DNA of 64,000 nt from Flammeovirgaceae bacterium UBA2371 (GTDB lineage: Bacteria; Bacteroidota; Bacteroidia; Cytophagales; Cyclobacteriaceae), in NCBI GenBank assembly GCA_002345965.1, contig DDTF01000037.1:1-64000 (forward strand). Direction: 5' to 3'. The notes under the pieces are model-generated. The model ran no database searches and was not told the origin of the DNA. It was given only the letters and a program-made list of their open reading frames with translations. Shown here piece by piece: positions 25,162-33,779 of this stretch; position 1 is the first letter of the stretch; each line of letters starts with the position of its first letter. A program made the position numbers and the translations under genes.

Positions 25162-27195
25162 TTAATTTGTACTGCTAATTGAATAAGTAAGACTGATAAA
25201 ATATGACCTTCCATAACCCACTGGTCGAGACCCTCCGGAAGAATGAACGCCAGCGCTGGTCGTTGATGTGTTGTTGATATTTACTACATCGAATACATTC
25301 CGTACTCCGGTAGTCACGATGAAATTTTTAAGAATATCCTTCTGTAAAGTAATGTCTGCCCAATGGTAAGCCGAAATTTTTGAAAGTGATACCTCTTCAG
25401 AACCATTTTGAGTTATAATCTCATAATAAGGAGTTACCCCTGTGTATTTATAGTAAGCCGAAAGAATTAACCCGGCCTCTATCATTTTATAGGAGAGTGA
25501 AGTAATAATCTCGGGTGAATACACAAATTCATCAAGGGTATTTATACTTTCTTTTAGCTGATTAAATCTACCAGTGTACGAAAAGCCGAGTGAACCATCC
25601 AACTTACCCATCTTAACCTTGTTGTTAAGAGTCAGTCCTTTAGTTTTGAAACGATCAATATTCAGGTAAGTGGTGACAAGACTATTACCGGGTTTCTGGC
25701 CAAAATTGATCATGTTGTCAACAGAGTTGTAAAAACCTCCAACAATCATTGACCATTTCATTTTATCCGACTCCAGCGCATCCCAATTCCAAGTGCCGGA
25801 AAAACTATGAGAAAGTTCAGCCTCGAGAGAAGTGTTTCCCTCCACAGAATGGTTTGAATCAAAAAAATCAAAATACAATTCACGAATCGAAGGCGCTCTG
25901 AAACCTCGTCCATACGCAAATCTTAGATCGTGCTTCTTCGACAATGTTAATTTTGAATTGATAGATGGTACTACTGGAGGTGCCGAATAAACCGAATTAT
26001 TAATCACACGCAATCCAGGTCTTATTTGTAAAGCCTTAGTTACCTGCCATTCTGCAGAACCAAAAAATGCATAATCACCTATCTGTTGAGTTCCTGTTTT
26101 TATTCTCCCACCTTGTCCGCTTTCCAGGTTAAGGTCATAGCCGGGTTGAATGGTTAATCTATCATTGATTTTATATTGGAAAGTACCCCTCAATGTAATT
26201 CCTGAAAACTTCGTGATATCCTGAAGCCCGGCTCCTAAAGCAAGCCTTCTTTCTCCCGTATTCTTGTCTACAGTTGTACTTCGTGTTTTACGTTCATAAT
26301 CAGTATACGCGTTGGATAAAGTTGCACTGAACCGATCAGAAAACATATGGGTAGACTGCAACTGGTGCATAAACCTGTTGGTAATGTAGTTTTGATCCAG
26401 TGCCTGATTGCCATCAAAATTGGCTGGATTATAAATGTCCTCATTGAGATAATCCAATCTATAGTAAGTATTGTTTTTCTCAGATTTATATCCAAACAGT
26501 CCACCAGCCAACAGTTGGTCTTTTGGTTGCCATTGCTTGTCCCGTTCTACCGCGCTTCCCTGCCATCCTCCAAAATTATTTCGAGATAAATCCAATCTGG
26601 AATAAATCTTGTCCCATGAATAGCCGCCACTTACGGACTGGTTATGTATGCCTTTTTCCATCGAATATTCGTCACCAACCGTCTCTTCCTGAACTCTGGC
26701 CGACAAGTCCCATTTTCCAGCGATACCTTTTTTGGTGATAATATTGATCACCCCGGCCAAAGCATCTGACCCATAAACAGTAGACATCGGTCCCTCCACC
26801 ACCTCAATCCTTTCAATAGTCTGAATGTTGATTTGGTTGATGTTGATTTCATTGGAAGTACCCTGTCTTCCCACCATAGGCACACCGTCCACCAAAATTT
26901 TTACATTCTGCCCGGATAAGCCTTGCATAGACAGATTGGATCCCCCGAGTGTAGCATCCTGAGAAAAGCGCACATTGAGTTCAGTATTTAGTACATCTTG
27001 TAGTTTGGTCGCTCCTCTTGCCTGTATGATCTCCTGAGGGATTGTTCTGACACTATAAACTGATTTTCGGGCCGATTGAGGTTCAAATTGACCCGTCACC
27101 ACCACTTCATCCAAATACATGGTGGCCAATGAATCTTGCGAATAGACCTTTACGGCTATAAGGGAAAGTAGAATTAAGAGTAAGCTTTTATTCAC
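25162..27195 (-). CDS. TonB-dependent outer-membrane receptor, probably for haem
   Basis: A 677-residue receptor with a GTG start and Sec signal peptide. A TonB-box-like start (LDEVVVTGQ) is followed by the plug domain (QDVLNTELNVRF, VKILVDGVPMVGRQG, IERIEVVEGPMSTVYGSDALAGVINIITKK) and a C-terminal barrel ending in an aromatic-rich strand (YFISLTYSI). The operon with HmuY, the IsdG-type gene and palindromic operator at 27205 point to haem or iron uptake. A haem ligand His cannot be assigned by eye. It lacks the carboxypeptidase-regulatory domain of SusC-type receptors. Confidence 0.85.
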   Translation of the reverse strand: MNKSLLLILLSLIAVKVYSQDSLATMYLDEVVVTGQFEPQSARKSVYSVRTIPQEIIQARGATKLQDVLNTELNVRFSQDATLGGSNLSMQGLSGQNVKILVDGVPMVGRQGTSNEININQINIQTIERIEVVEGPMSTVYGSDALAGVINIITKKGIAGKWDLSARVQEETVGDEYSMEKGIHNQSVSGGYSWDKIYSRLDLSRNNFGGWQGSAVERDKQWQPKDQLLAGGLFGYKSEKNNTYYRLDYLNEDIYNPANFDGNQALDQNYITNRFMHQLQSTHMFSDRFSATLSNAYTDYERKTRSTTVDKNTGERRLALGAGLQDITKFSGITLRGTFQYKINDRLTIQPGYDLNLESGQGGRIKTGTQQIGDYAFFGSAEWQVTKALQIRPGLRVINNSVYSAPPVVPSINSKLTLSKKHDLRFAYGRGFRAPSIRELYFDFFDSNHSVEGNTSLEAELSHSFSGTWNWDALESDKMKWSMIVGGFYNSVDNMINFGQKPGNSLVTTYLNIDRFKTKGLTLNNKVKMGKLDGSLGFSYTGRFNQLKESINTLDEFVYSPEIITSLSYKMIEAGLILSAYYKYTGVTPYYEIITQNGSEEVSLSKISAYHWADITLQKDILKNFIVTTGVRNVFDVVNINNTSTTSAGVHSSGGSRPVGYGRSYFISLTYSISSTN

Positions 27196-27204
27196 GCGTG
27201 CAAA

Positions 27205-27223
27205 TATTAGAATGATTCTAAAT
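27205..27223. promoter_or_regulatory. Third copy of the palindrome, before the TonB receptor gene
   Basis: TATTAGAATGATTCTAAAT shares the core TTAGAATnATTCTAA with the two copies near the monooxygenase. It ends 10 bases before the receptor start codon. Confidence 0.6.
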
Positions 27224-27292
27224 TGAAAATACCCCTATAAGTATAATTAGTGCCTAACCTTGTGACTATAGGATACATTGAACAAAATTTGG

Positions 27293-27300
27293 TATTTTTG
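27293..27300 (+). promoter_or_regulatory. -7 element for the AraC gene
   Basis: A perfect TATTTTTG (TAnnTTTG) sits 69 bases before the regulator ATG. No TTG is found at the usual spacing, so it may need an activator. Confidence 0.4.
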
Positions 27301-27369
27301 AAACCATTCTTACTGAAAAAGGTTATAATCCATACTGATTAATGTCATTTTTTATAAAAGATTAGCCAC

Positions 27370-28251
27370 ATGATACAAGAGACGGAAACTAAAAATACCC
27401 TTGAAAGTATAATAAGGGAGTTATACGATAGAGATGAAGTTTCGTTGTCGGTGGCTGACAACAAAACCGCTGGCGCATTGAATTGCCCGGCAGAATTGAA
27501 AAAAAACCTGATTCACTTCTACTTCTGCATAGAAGGGAGCGCCTCTTTCAATTTTGGACCCCACTACTCCAGGGAGATTCAGCGAAAAAGGAATTATTTC
27601 TTTTATAATCCCGAAAAAGACCTGCCCTTCGAAATCAGTTTGGCACCCAATACCCGGATGGTGTTTCTTACCATTACCCTGGAGCACCTTCACCAGCTTT
27701 TTCTCCACGACACCCTGCCCTTCCTGAAACCCGATAATATCAATCGCAAGTTTTATGATGAAAGAGAAATACCGGCTTCATTGATGGTCGTGCTCAATCA
27801 ATTGTCGATGGTCAACATGAGTGAGGCTGCAGAAAAACTCTACTACCAGGGAAAAGTACTAGAACTGTTGAGTCTGTACTTCTCCGAGAAAAAGGCAGAT
27901 ACCGAAAATTGTCCTTTTCTCAACGATGAGGATACGGTAAGGAAAATTAAAAACGCAAAAGAATATTTACTGAAAAAAAGTGAGAATCCGCCCAGTTTAA
28001 AAGAACTGGCAAAAATAGCCGGACTCAATGAGTACCAGCTCAAAGTTGGCTTTAAACAGATTTACGGTAATACTGTGTTCGGTTTTCTTCTGGATCACAA
28101 GATGGATAATGCCCAACTTTTGCTGGATACAGCAAAATACAAAGTGAATGAGGTGGCCTATCAAATAGGATACACAAACCCCAGCCATTTCATTGCAGCT
28201 TTTAAGAAGAAGTTTGGAGTAACGCCTAAGAAGTATTTAATGGGTAAGTAA
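27370..28251 (+). CDS. AraC-family transcriptional regulator (PchR-like)
   Basis: A 293-residue regulator with an N-terminal sensor region and a C-terminal AraC DNA-binding domain from about residue 190. Both helix-turn-helix units are visible: SLKELAKIAGLNEYQLKVGFKQIYG and VNEVAYQIGYTNPSHFIAAFKKKFGVTPKKY. It is divergent from the TonB receptor gene. Regulators of this type next to receptors often sense the iron compound taken up, as PchR does, and act with Fur. The ligand is unknown. Confidence 0.82.
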   Translation: MIQETETKNTLESIIRELYDRDEVSLSVADNKTAGALNCPAELKKNLIHFYFCIEGSASFNFGPHYSREIQRKRNYFFYNPEKDLPFEISLAPNTRMVFLTITLEHLHQLFLHDTLPFLKPDNINRKFYDEREIPASLMVVLNQLSMVNMSEAAEKLYYQGKVLELLSLYFSEKKADTENCPFLNDEDTVRKIKNAKEYLLKKSENPPSLKELAKIAGLNEYQLKVGFKQIYGNTVFGFLLDHKMDNAQLLLDTAKYKVNEVAYQIGYTNPSHFIAAFKKKFGVTPKKYLMGK

Positions 28252-28252
28252 A

Positions 28253-29785
28253 TTATCTTCTTCGGGTGGTACCAAATAACATTCCGAAAATTCCACGAAC
28301 GAGAGACCTTCCTACTTGTTTACCCACTGAAGATGTCATTATCTGCTCAAGCGTACTCTTTTCTGTTTTACCCGATGTACTTCTTGTAGGTTTAACCTCC
28401 TTTTCTTTATTGTTCGTTTCCACTGAGGCTATTTTTTCAGTGAGTATCTCATAAGCACTTTCCGGATCGATGGTTTTTTGGTATTTCTTATACAGCTCCG
28501 ATTGATCCATAATTTTCTGATACTCCGCCTCTTCAATTGGCCCCATTACAGAAACAGGCGGAGCAAGGTGGGTTGCAACCGTTTCTGTGGGAATTCCTTT
28601 TTCATTAAGTACGGTGATAAAAGCCTGCCCAGTGCCTAGCTGAGTAAATTGTTTTTCAATATCATAAAACTCCGAATTCGGAAATGAGTTCACAGTTTCC
28701 CTCAATGCCTTCACATCATTGGGTGTAAAAGCGCGCACAACATGATGAATACGGTTTCCCAATTGGGACAACACATTAGCAGGAACATCTTGTGATAGTT
28801 GTGTGCAGAAAAATATACCAACACCCTTCGATCTGATCAATCGGATTACCTGATCGATCTGATCAAGAAATGCTTTTGGGGCATCCTTGAATAATAAGTG
28901 AGCCTCGTCTAAAAAGAAAATCAACTTTGGCTTGTCCAAATCACCAGCCTCCGGAAGTTTTTGATACAACTCAGCTAAAAGCGACAGCATGAAAGTTGAG
29001 AAAATAGCCGGCTGATGTTGTACATCAGATACATTAAGTAAACTGATTACTCCCCTGCCATCCACTTTTTCAAAAAGGTCTTCAATGTCAAATGATTTCT
29101 CACCGAATAGCTGATCTACACCTTGTTGCTCCAACACAACAATTTTTCTCAAAATAGTACCTGCAGTTACCGTAGAAATTTTTCCATAGTCTTCTTTAAT
29201 TTCCTTTGCACCATCACCCTCCGACAGGTAGTTCAATACTTTCTTCAGATCATTGAGGTCTACGATAGGTAGCTTCTTGTCATCGCTGTATTTAAAAATC
29301 ACAGAAAGCACACCACTTTGCACTTCATTCAAATCCATGATTTTACTAAGCAGAATGGGGCCAAATTCAGTTACCGTTGCCCTCATCTGACCTCCGAGTT
29401 TGCCACTTAATGAATACAGTTCGACAGGGAAATAAGATGGCTTAAATTCAATGCCCAAAGATTTTGCTCTTTCTGTAAGCCTATCGTTAACAGTTCCTTC
29501 TTTTGCCATCCCTGACAAATCTCCTTTCATATCAGGCATAAACACAGGAACGCCTGCAGCTGATAATTGCTCTGCAAGCAACTGCAAAGTCCTCGTCTTA
29601 CCTGAACCTGTTGCCCCGGTAACCAACCCGTGTCTGTTCATCATCTTCAAAGTCAACCTCACTTGTGCTTCAGCCAATATCTCATCCTGATAAATGCCAG
29701 CGCCAAGTAATATTGATGAACCTTTAGGGGCGTAAGATTTTGAAATCGTTTCTACAAATTTTTGCTTCATATCGGTATTACTCAT
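28253..29785 (-). CDS. HerA/YjgR-like ATPase (DUF853)
   Basis: A 510-residue FtsK/HerA-clade ATPase. Walker A is GATGSGKTRT, Walker B is LIFFLDEAHLL, and MPDMKGDLSGMA follows the first strand as in E. coli YjgR. The ATG at 29785 is used because family members begin shortly before KGSSILLGAGI; an upstream in-frame ATG at 29872 would add 29 residues without family support. The C-terminus (SVGKQVGRSLVRGIFGMLFG) is the usual family end. Cellular role is poorly known; no nuclease NurA gene is adjacent, so it is unlikely to be the archaeal-type HerA. Confidence 0.82.
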   Translation of the reverse strand: MSNTDMKQKFVETISKSYAPKGSSILLGAGIYQDEILAEAQVRLTLKMMNRHGLVTGATGSGKTRTLQLLAEQLSAAGVPVFMPDMKGDLSGMAKEGTVNDRLTERAKSLGIEFKPSYFPVELYSLSGKLGGQMRATVTEFGPILLSKIMDLNEVQSGVLSVIFKYSDDKKLPIVDLNDLKKVLNYLSEGDGAKEIKEDYGKISTVTAGTILRKIVVLEQQGVDQLFGEKSFDIEDLFEKVDGRGVISLLNVSDVQHQPAIFSTFMLSLLAELYQKLPEAGDLDKPKLIFFLDEAHLLFKDAPKAFLDQIDQVIRLIRSKGVGIFFCTQLSQDVPANVLSQLGNRIHHVVRAFTPNDVKALRETVNSFPNSEFYDIEKQFTQLGTGQAFITVLNEKGIPTETVATHLAPPVSVMGPIEEAEYQKIMDQSELYKKYQKTIDPESAYEILTEKIASVETNNKEKEVKPTRSTSGKTEKSTLEQIMTSSVGKQVGRSLVRGIFGMLFGTTRRR

Positions 29786-29973
29786 AACAAAGTAATTGAA
29801 TTTATCGACTTTGCAGCCAAGCTTGGTTAATCCTTTATTAATTATCAAAGCCAGTTGCCGTTCTACATTCATTTGAACAACTGCTTGCCAAATTTCTCAA
29901 ATTTATAATTGATGAAGGGGCTCTCATTAAATCGGATCAACGGACCTTTTGAATTCTTAAAATCCATCAACAA

Positions 29974-30894
29974 TTATTTCTTTTTGTCTTTATAGTTTTG
30001 AAAGGTATATAAAAAACCAAGCGAAAATGCCTGACTTAATTGCACGCCTGAATCCTGATCAAAATCATAAAGCAAAATACCTCCAAGACTAACGTTTACA
30101 AACTTATTTACTTTCGCTGTGAGATTTATATCCACACGATGATCTATTGTTCTCATCTCCAAAGTCTCATAATTAGCAAATAGCAAATAGCGGAACTTCA
30201 AATTAAGATTCTCTGCTATTTCATTGTTATACTCTGCCAATAATTGAAACGCCAAGGCTTCAATTCTGGTCGTTTTTCCTACTTCCACACCATAAGGTGC
30301 TATTGAGTCGACCGTTAGATAACGTTCATTGTTGCGAACAATAGTGATTCTTGATGCAACTGGTGCCAGCCTTAACTTAAAACTTTCTGCAGGCGTGTAT
30401 TCAAAACCTATAGATCCAGTAACAAAGGCAGGCGCTAAAAAATTAGATATCAAGTTACCTTGTTCTACACCATTTGCATCTTTTGTGTATTTGAAACCCT
30501 CGGCAAACTGTGAAGAAAAGTTTAGGGCTGTAAACCATCCCCAATTCTCATTAAAATCGAATCCATATTTTGTATCCAAATAAATACGATCCAGTGTTTT
30601 TCTAAAACCTTGTCCATCGTTATTTACCATTCCAAATAGCATATCTACTTCATTCGACCAAGATTTTCTATCCTTCTTGTAATTTCCCTTGATATTCAGA
30701 AAGGCATTAAATCCGAAGGAATTAACTCCACCCGCTTTCCAGTTGGAGGAGAAACTGGCCTGGTTGAGATTTAATCCTGCTCGAAAGCTCCTCTTCCAGT
30801 TTGAAGTAGAGTCTATACGTATTATTTGCGCCTGGGTAAGTACAGGGCACAGTATTAAAAACAAAATGAATAAGACGGGCTTAAAGAAGGGCAT
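29974..30894 (-). CDS. DUF3078 family outer-membrane protein
   Basis: A 306-residue exported protein that matches DUF3078: WKRSFRAGLNLNQASFSSNWKAGGVNS at the N-terminus, then alternating amphipathic strands ending in FSLGFLYTFQNY. Predicted outer-membrane beta barrel of unknown function, specific to Bacteroidota. A perfect CAAAATTA (TAATTTTG on its strand) lies 23 bases before the ATG and may be the -7 element. About 80 bases separate it from the HerA-like gene on the same strand if the upstream start is used there. Confidence 0.75.
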   Translation of the reverse strand: MPFFKPVLFILFLILCPVLTQAQIIRIDSTSNWKRSFRAGLNLNQASFSSNWKAGGVNSFGFNAFLNIKGNYKKDRKSWSNEVDMLFGMVNNDGQGFRKTLDRIYLDTKYGFDFNENWGWFTALNFSSQFAEGFKYTKDANGVEQGNLISNFLAPAFVTGSIGFEYTPAESFKLRLAPVASRITIVRNNERYLTVDSIAPYGVEVGKTTRIEALAFQLLAEYNNEIAENLNLKFRYLLFANYETLEMRTIDHRVDINLTAKVNKFVNVSLGGILLYDFDQDSGVQLSQAFSLGFLYTFQNYKDKKK

Positions 30895-30947
30895 ATCAGT
30901 AGTTTTAACCTTGCTTCAAAATTAAAGCAAAAAAAAAACTACCCAGA

Positions 30948-31361
30948 TTAAATGTTATTGAGCTTGATCTCTTCCAAAGCCACTTCAGTGAGGGGTTTGG
31001 TGATAAACTTAATCACGTGATTGTTATTCACAATTTTATCAATGTCCCGCTTATTATCTGAACTTGAGAGAATGATTACTTTACATTTATTCTTCACCAG
31101 CTCATTAAACTTCTCAAATTCATAAAGAAAAACAAAGCCATCTACGATCGGCATGTTGATATCCAGAAAAATGATATTGGGTAGTTCGCCAGGATTGTTC
31201 TGATTGTCTTTTAAATAGTCTAAAGCACTCTTTCCAGAACTTTTAACCTCTACTCTTTTCGAGAATTTTGTAATTTCAATAATGCGCTTACTGATAAAAT
31301 TATCAGTGTCATTATCATCCACAAGCATCACCAAATCTATTACTTTATCCAAAGTTTCCAT
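30948..31361 (-). CDS. Stand-alone response-regulator receiver protein
   Basis: A 137-residue receiver domain with no output domain. The acidic pocket is Asp15-Asp16, the phospho-acceptor is Asp67 (FLDINMP), the switch Ser lies in ILSSSD and the conserved Lys in FITKPL (Lys122). It would act like CheY/Spo0F, binding a partner or passing phosphate on. Bacteroidota use such lone receivers with hybrid kinases and phospho-relays. The kinase at 8226-9191 is a possible partner but far away, so pairing is not supported. Confidence 0.87.
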   Translation of the reverse strand: METLDKVIDLVMLVDDNDTDNFISKRIIEITKFSKRVEVKSSGKSALDYLKDNQNNPGELPNIIFLDINMPIVDGFVFLYEFEKFNELVKNKCKVIILSSSDNKRDIDKIVNNNHVIKFITKPLTEVALEEIKLNNI

Positions 31362-31399
31362 CTAAAACGAAAATCAACCTGAAATACACCTTTACAATA

Positions 31400-31429
31400 C
31401 TCAAAAATATCTTTTTCTACAAAAAGATA
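31400..31429 (-). terminator. Terminator after the lytic transglycosylase gene
   Basis: Nine-base stem TATCTTTTT / AAAAAGATA with CTAC loop (31408-31429), followed on the minus strand by a T-run (ATTTTTGAG). AT-rich, hence only moderate strength. Confidence 0.5.
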
Positions 31430-31493
31430 GGTACTTCTTTGCCTATTAAGTCAATCAGGTAAGTATTTTGAAAAAAATGACAAAAAAGCAGAT

Positions 31494-33080
31494 TTATGGC
31501 TGTAATATCCTCAGTTTCTCACCAAGAGACAAATTGAAATCTTTCTTCTCATTCCACTCCATTAGCTCCTTAATAGTAACACCATACTGGCGTGCAACGC
31601 TGTAAAGGGTATCAGAAGATTTAACCTCATGAAAGCGCGGCTCAACTGCACCATTTCCTACTACTAAGGCTTCACTCTTACCAGCGGCCGTCAGCAGTGA
31701 TCTGGCTTCATTATCAGCTTCTGACTCTATACGTACAGTTTCAGGCTGTTCTGTTTCAGCAGATACTGTAACTGACCCTTTGGATGTGGTATGGCCCCAG
31801 TTAAACTCCTCAGATGTATCTAATTCAACTATTTCACCCTCTTGTGGTACATCCTGCTTCGGTGGCTTGGTGCTGCTCAGCCAAAGCATGGCAGATGGAT
31901 TGATGCTTTCTCCATCAGCCAATCTGTTGTATTTCTTTAACTTTTTAAGCTGCACCCCATAGGTTTGACTAATTATCCACAAGTTTTCGCCCTCAGCTAC
32001 CTTGTGATACGATTCGACAGCCTTACGTTTCTTCTTATCAACAAAATATTTATTGCCGGGTGTGACCACATGATCAATTGAAACGTCATTGTACCTTAAG
32101 AAGGCAGAAAGGCTTATACCAGCACGGTCAGCAAGACTGGTAATTCGATCTCCTGGCGATGCCACAATTACGGCAACTCCGTTCACAAATAATGGTGGTG
32201 CGCTAACTTCAACCATCTCCTTCACATCTATTATTACAGGTGTTGGCGGTTTACTAATAGCCAGCTTAGTAAAATTCTGATCGTATGATCCCTGTGGAAT
32301 TAATACGGTATATCGCTTGTCATCAGGTATCTGACCTCGTCTGGCCCACTTGTTGTGCTCTTCTACCGTGGCAAGATCAACCGCAAACTCTTTAGCAATC
32401 TCTTGCAGAGAAGTCTTATTACCCGTTTCGTAGGAAATCAACTTCAACTGTGGTTCGCCATTTAATGCATTTTCAAAAGCCACCTTATGCGCAAGATATT
32501 TCTTCACGTACCAATAGGTATCACTATTGATCTCCATGTGTCTTGCCCCATTGTGCTTATCTCCAATGGCTCTTCTAGTGCCGCCAGCCCCCATTTGATA
32601 GGCTTGCAATGCATATATCCAATTATTGAAGTAAAAGTTATTTTGTTTCAGATACCTGGCTGCACCTCTTGTGGCTGAAATCAAATTCATTCGCTCATCT
32701 ACCTCTTTGTCTACACGCATTCCCATTTCTTCGGCAGTAAAATCTTTGAATTGCCAGAAGCCGACCGCATCAGAAGTGGAAACAGCATCGGCAATAAGTG
32801 CACTTTCCTGTAAGGCAAGGTATTTGAAATCGTCAGGGAGTCTTTCCTCAAGAAATATTTTTTCAATGATTGGAAAGTATGTTTTCGCCCTTTCTACTTT
32901 CATATTGAAATAGTAGGGATGCTGGGTTAGCGCGTCCACATCTTTTTGAATCTCGCGTCTGGCATCCTCTTTAATGGTAAGGGACATGCCTGCGAACTGC
33001 ATTTTGTGGGGCACTTCAGGAGTCTGACTGTACGAGACAGCGGCTCCCAATAAAAATAGTGCTGCTGCAAAAAATCTCAT
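31494..33080 (-). CDS. Secreted lytic murein transglycosylase with LysM repeats (MltD-like)
   Basis: A 528-residue exported enzyme. The SLT catalytic domain has the catalytic Glu92 in LALQESALIAD, then GFWQFKDFTAEEMG, and ARYLKQNNFYFNNWIYALQAYQMGAGG. Four LysM-like modules follow, the last being HEVKSSDTLYSVARQYGVTIKELMEWN at the C-terminus; the others are near residues 210, 310 and 360. It would cleave peptidoglycan glycan strands. A perfect CAAATGTA (TACATTTG) stands just before the start codon as a possible -7 element. Confidence 0.85.
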   Translation of the reverse strand: MRFFAAALFLLGAAVSYSQTPEVPHKMQFAGMSLTIKEDARREIQKDVDALTQHPYYFNMKVERAKTYFPIIEKIFLEERLPDDFKYLALQESALIADAVSTSDAVGFWQFKDFTAEEMGMRVDKEVDERMNLISATRGAARYLKQNNFYFNNWIYALQAYQMGAGGTRRAIGDKHNGARHMEINSDTYWYVKKYLAHKVAFENALNGEPQLKLISYETGNKTSLQEIAKEFAVDLATVEEHNKWARRGQIPDDKRYTVLIPQGSYDQNFTKLAISKPPTPVIIDVKEMVEVSAPPLFVNGVAVIVASPGDRITSLADRAGISLSAFLRYNDVSIDHVVTPGNKYFVDKKKRKAVESYHKVAEGENLWIISQTYGVQLKKLKKYNRLADGESINPSAMLWLSSTKPPKQDVPQEGEIVELDTSEEFNWGHTTSKGSVTVSAETEQPETVRIESEADNEARSLLTAAGKSEALVVGNGAVEPRFHEVKSSDTLYSVARQYGVTIKELMEWNEKKDFNLSLGEKLRILQP

Positions 33081-33140
33081 CTATAGCAAATGTAGGAATA
33101 AATCTTAAAAACGAAATACCTGCAATAGCTATAAAAGGAC

Positions 33141-33776
33141 CTAAACCTTGCGTAAAATCATGATTCCATCCCTAATTGGCAAAAGAACGTTCTCTACGCG
33201 TGGGTCCGAATTGACCTTTTCATTGAATTCCATAATGGCCCGCGTGTCTTTATCGGGTTTATCCGAAAGAACTTTTCCGCTCCACAATACATTGTCAGCC
33301 AGAATAAAACCGCCAGGAACTACCTTATCAATTACCAATTCGAAATAGTGGGTATAACTTTCTTTATCAGCATCAATAAAAACCAGGTCAATACTTGCCG
33401 GCAAAGTTGGAATGATCTGCCTGGCATCTCCAATTCGGTAATCGATACAATCACTTATTCCTGCTTCATTAAAATAACCCCTAACCCGGTCCTCTAGTTC
33501 TTCATTGATGTCTATGGTAATAAGTTTCCCTCCCGGTGAAATGCCTTCAGCTAAACATATTGCGGAATAACCTGTATACGTCCCTATTTCCAAAATTAGT
33601 TGTGGCTTGATCATCTTACTGATCATTGCAAGCACCCTGCCTTGGAGATGACCGGAGAGCATCCTGGGCATGAGCACAGACAAATGTGTTTCCCTATTGA
33701 TCCTGCTAAGTAGTTGTGTTTCCTTGGTACTATGTATCTCAGCATAGTCTTGAATACCTTTATCGAGAAATTCCAT
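33141..33776 (-). CDS. O-methyltransferase, class I (caffeoyl-CoA OMT-like)
   Basis: A 211-residue SAM-dependent O-methyltransferase. The SAM site reads ILEIGTYTGYSAICLAEG, the acidic motif is TIDINEE, and metal or substrate residues occur in VFIDADKESYTHYFELV and LADNVLWSGKV. These are typical of the bacterial relatives of caffeoyl-CoA O-methyltransferase. The substrate is unknown. It starts 3 bases after the M16 peptidase stop in the same direction, so they are co-transcribed. Confidence 0.85.
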   Translation of the reverse strand: MEFLDKGIQDYAEIHSTKETQLLSRINRETHLSVLMPRMLSGHLQGRVLAMISKMIKPQLILEIGTYTGYSAICLAEGISPGGKLITIDINEELEDRVRGYFNEAGISDCIDYRIGDARQIIPTLPASIDLVFIDADKESYTHYFELVIDKVVPGGFILADNVLWSGKVLSDKPDKDTRAIMEFNEKVNSDPRVENVLLPIRDGIMILRKV

Positions 33777-33779
33777 ATA

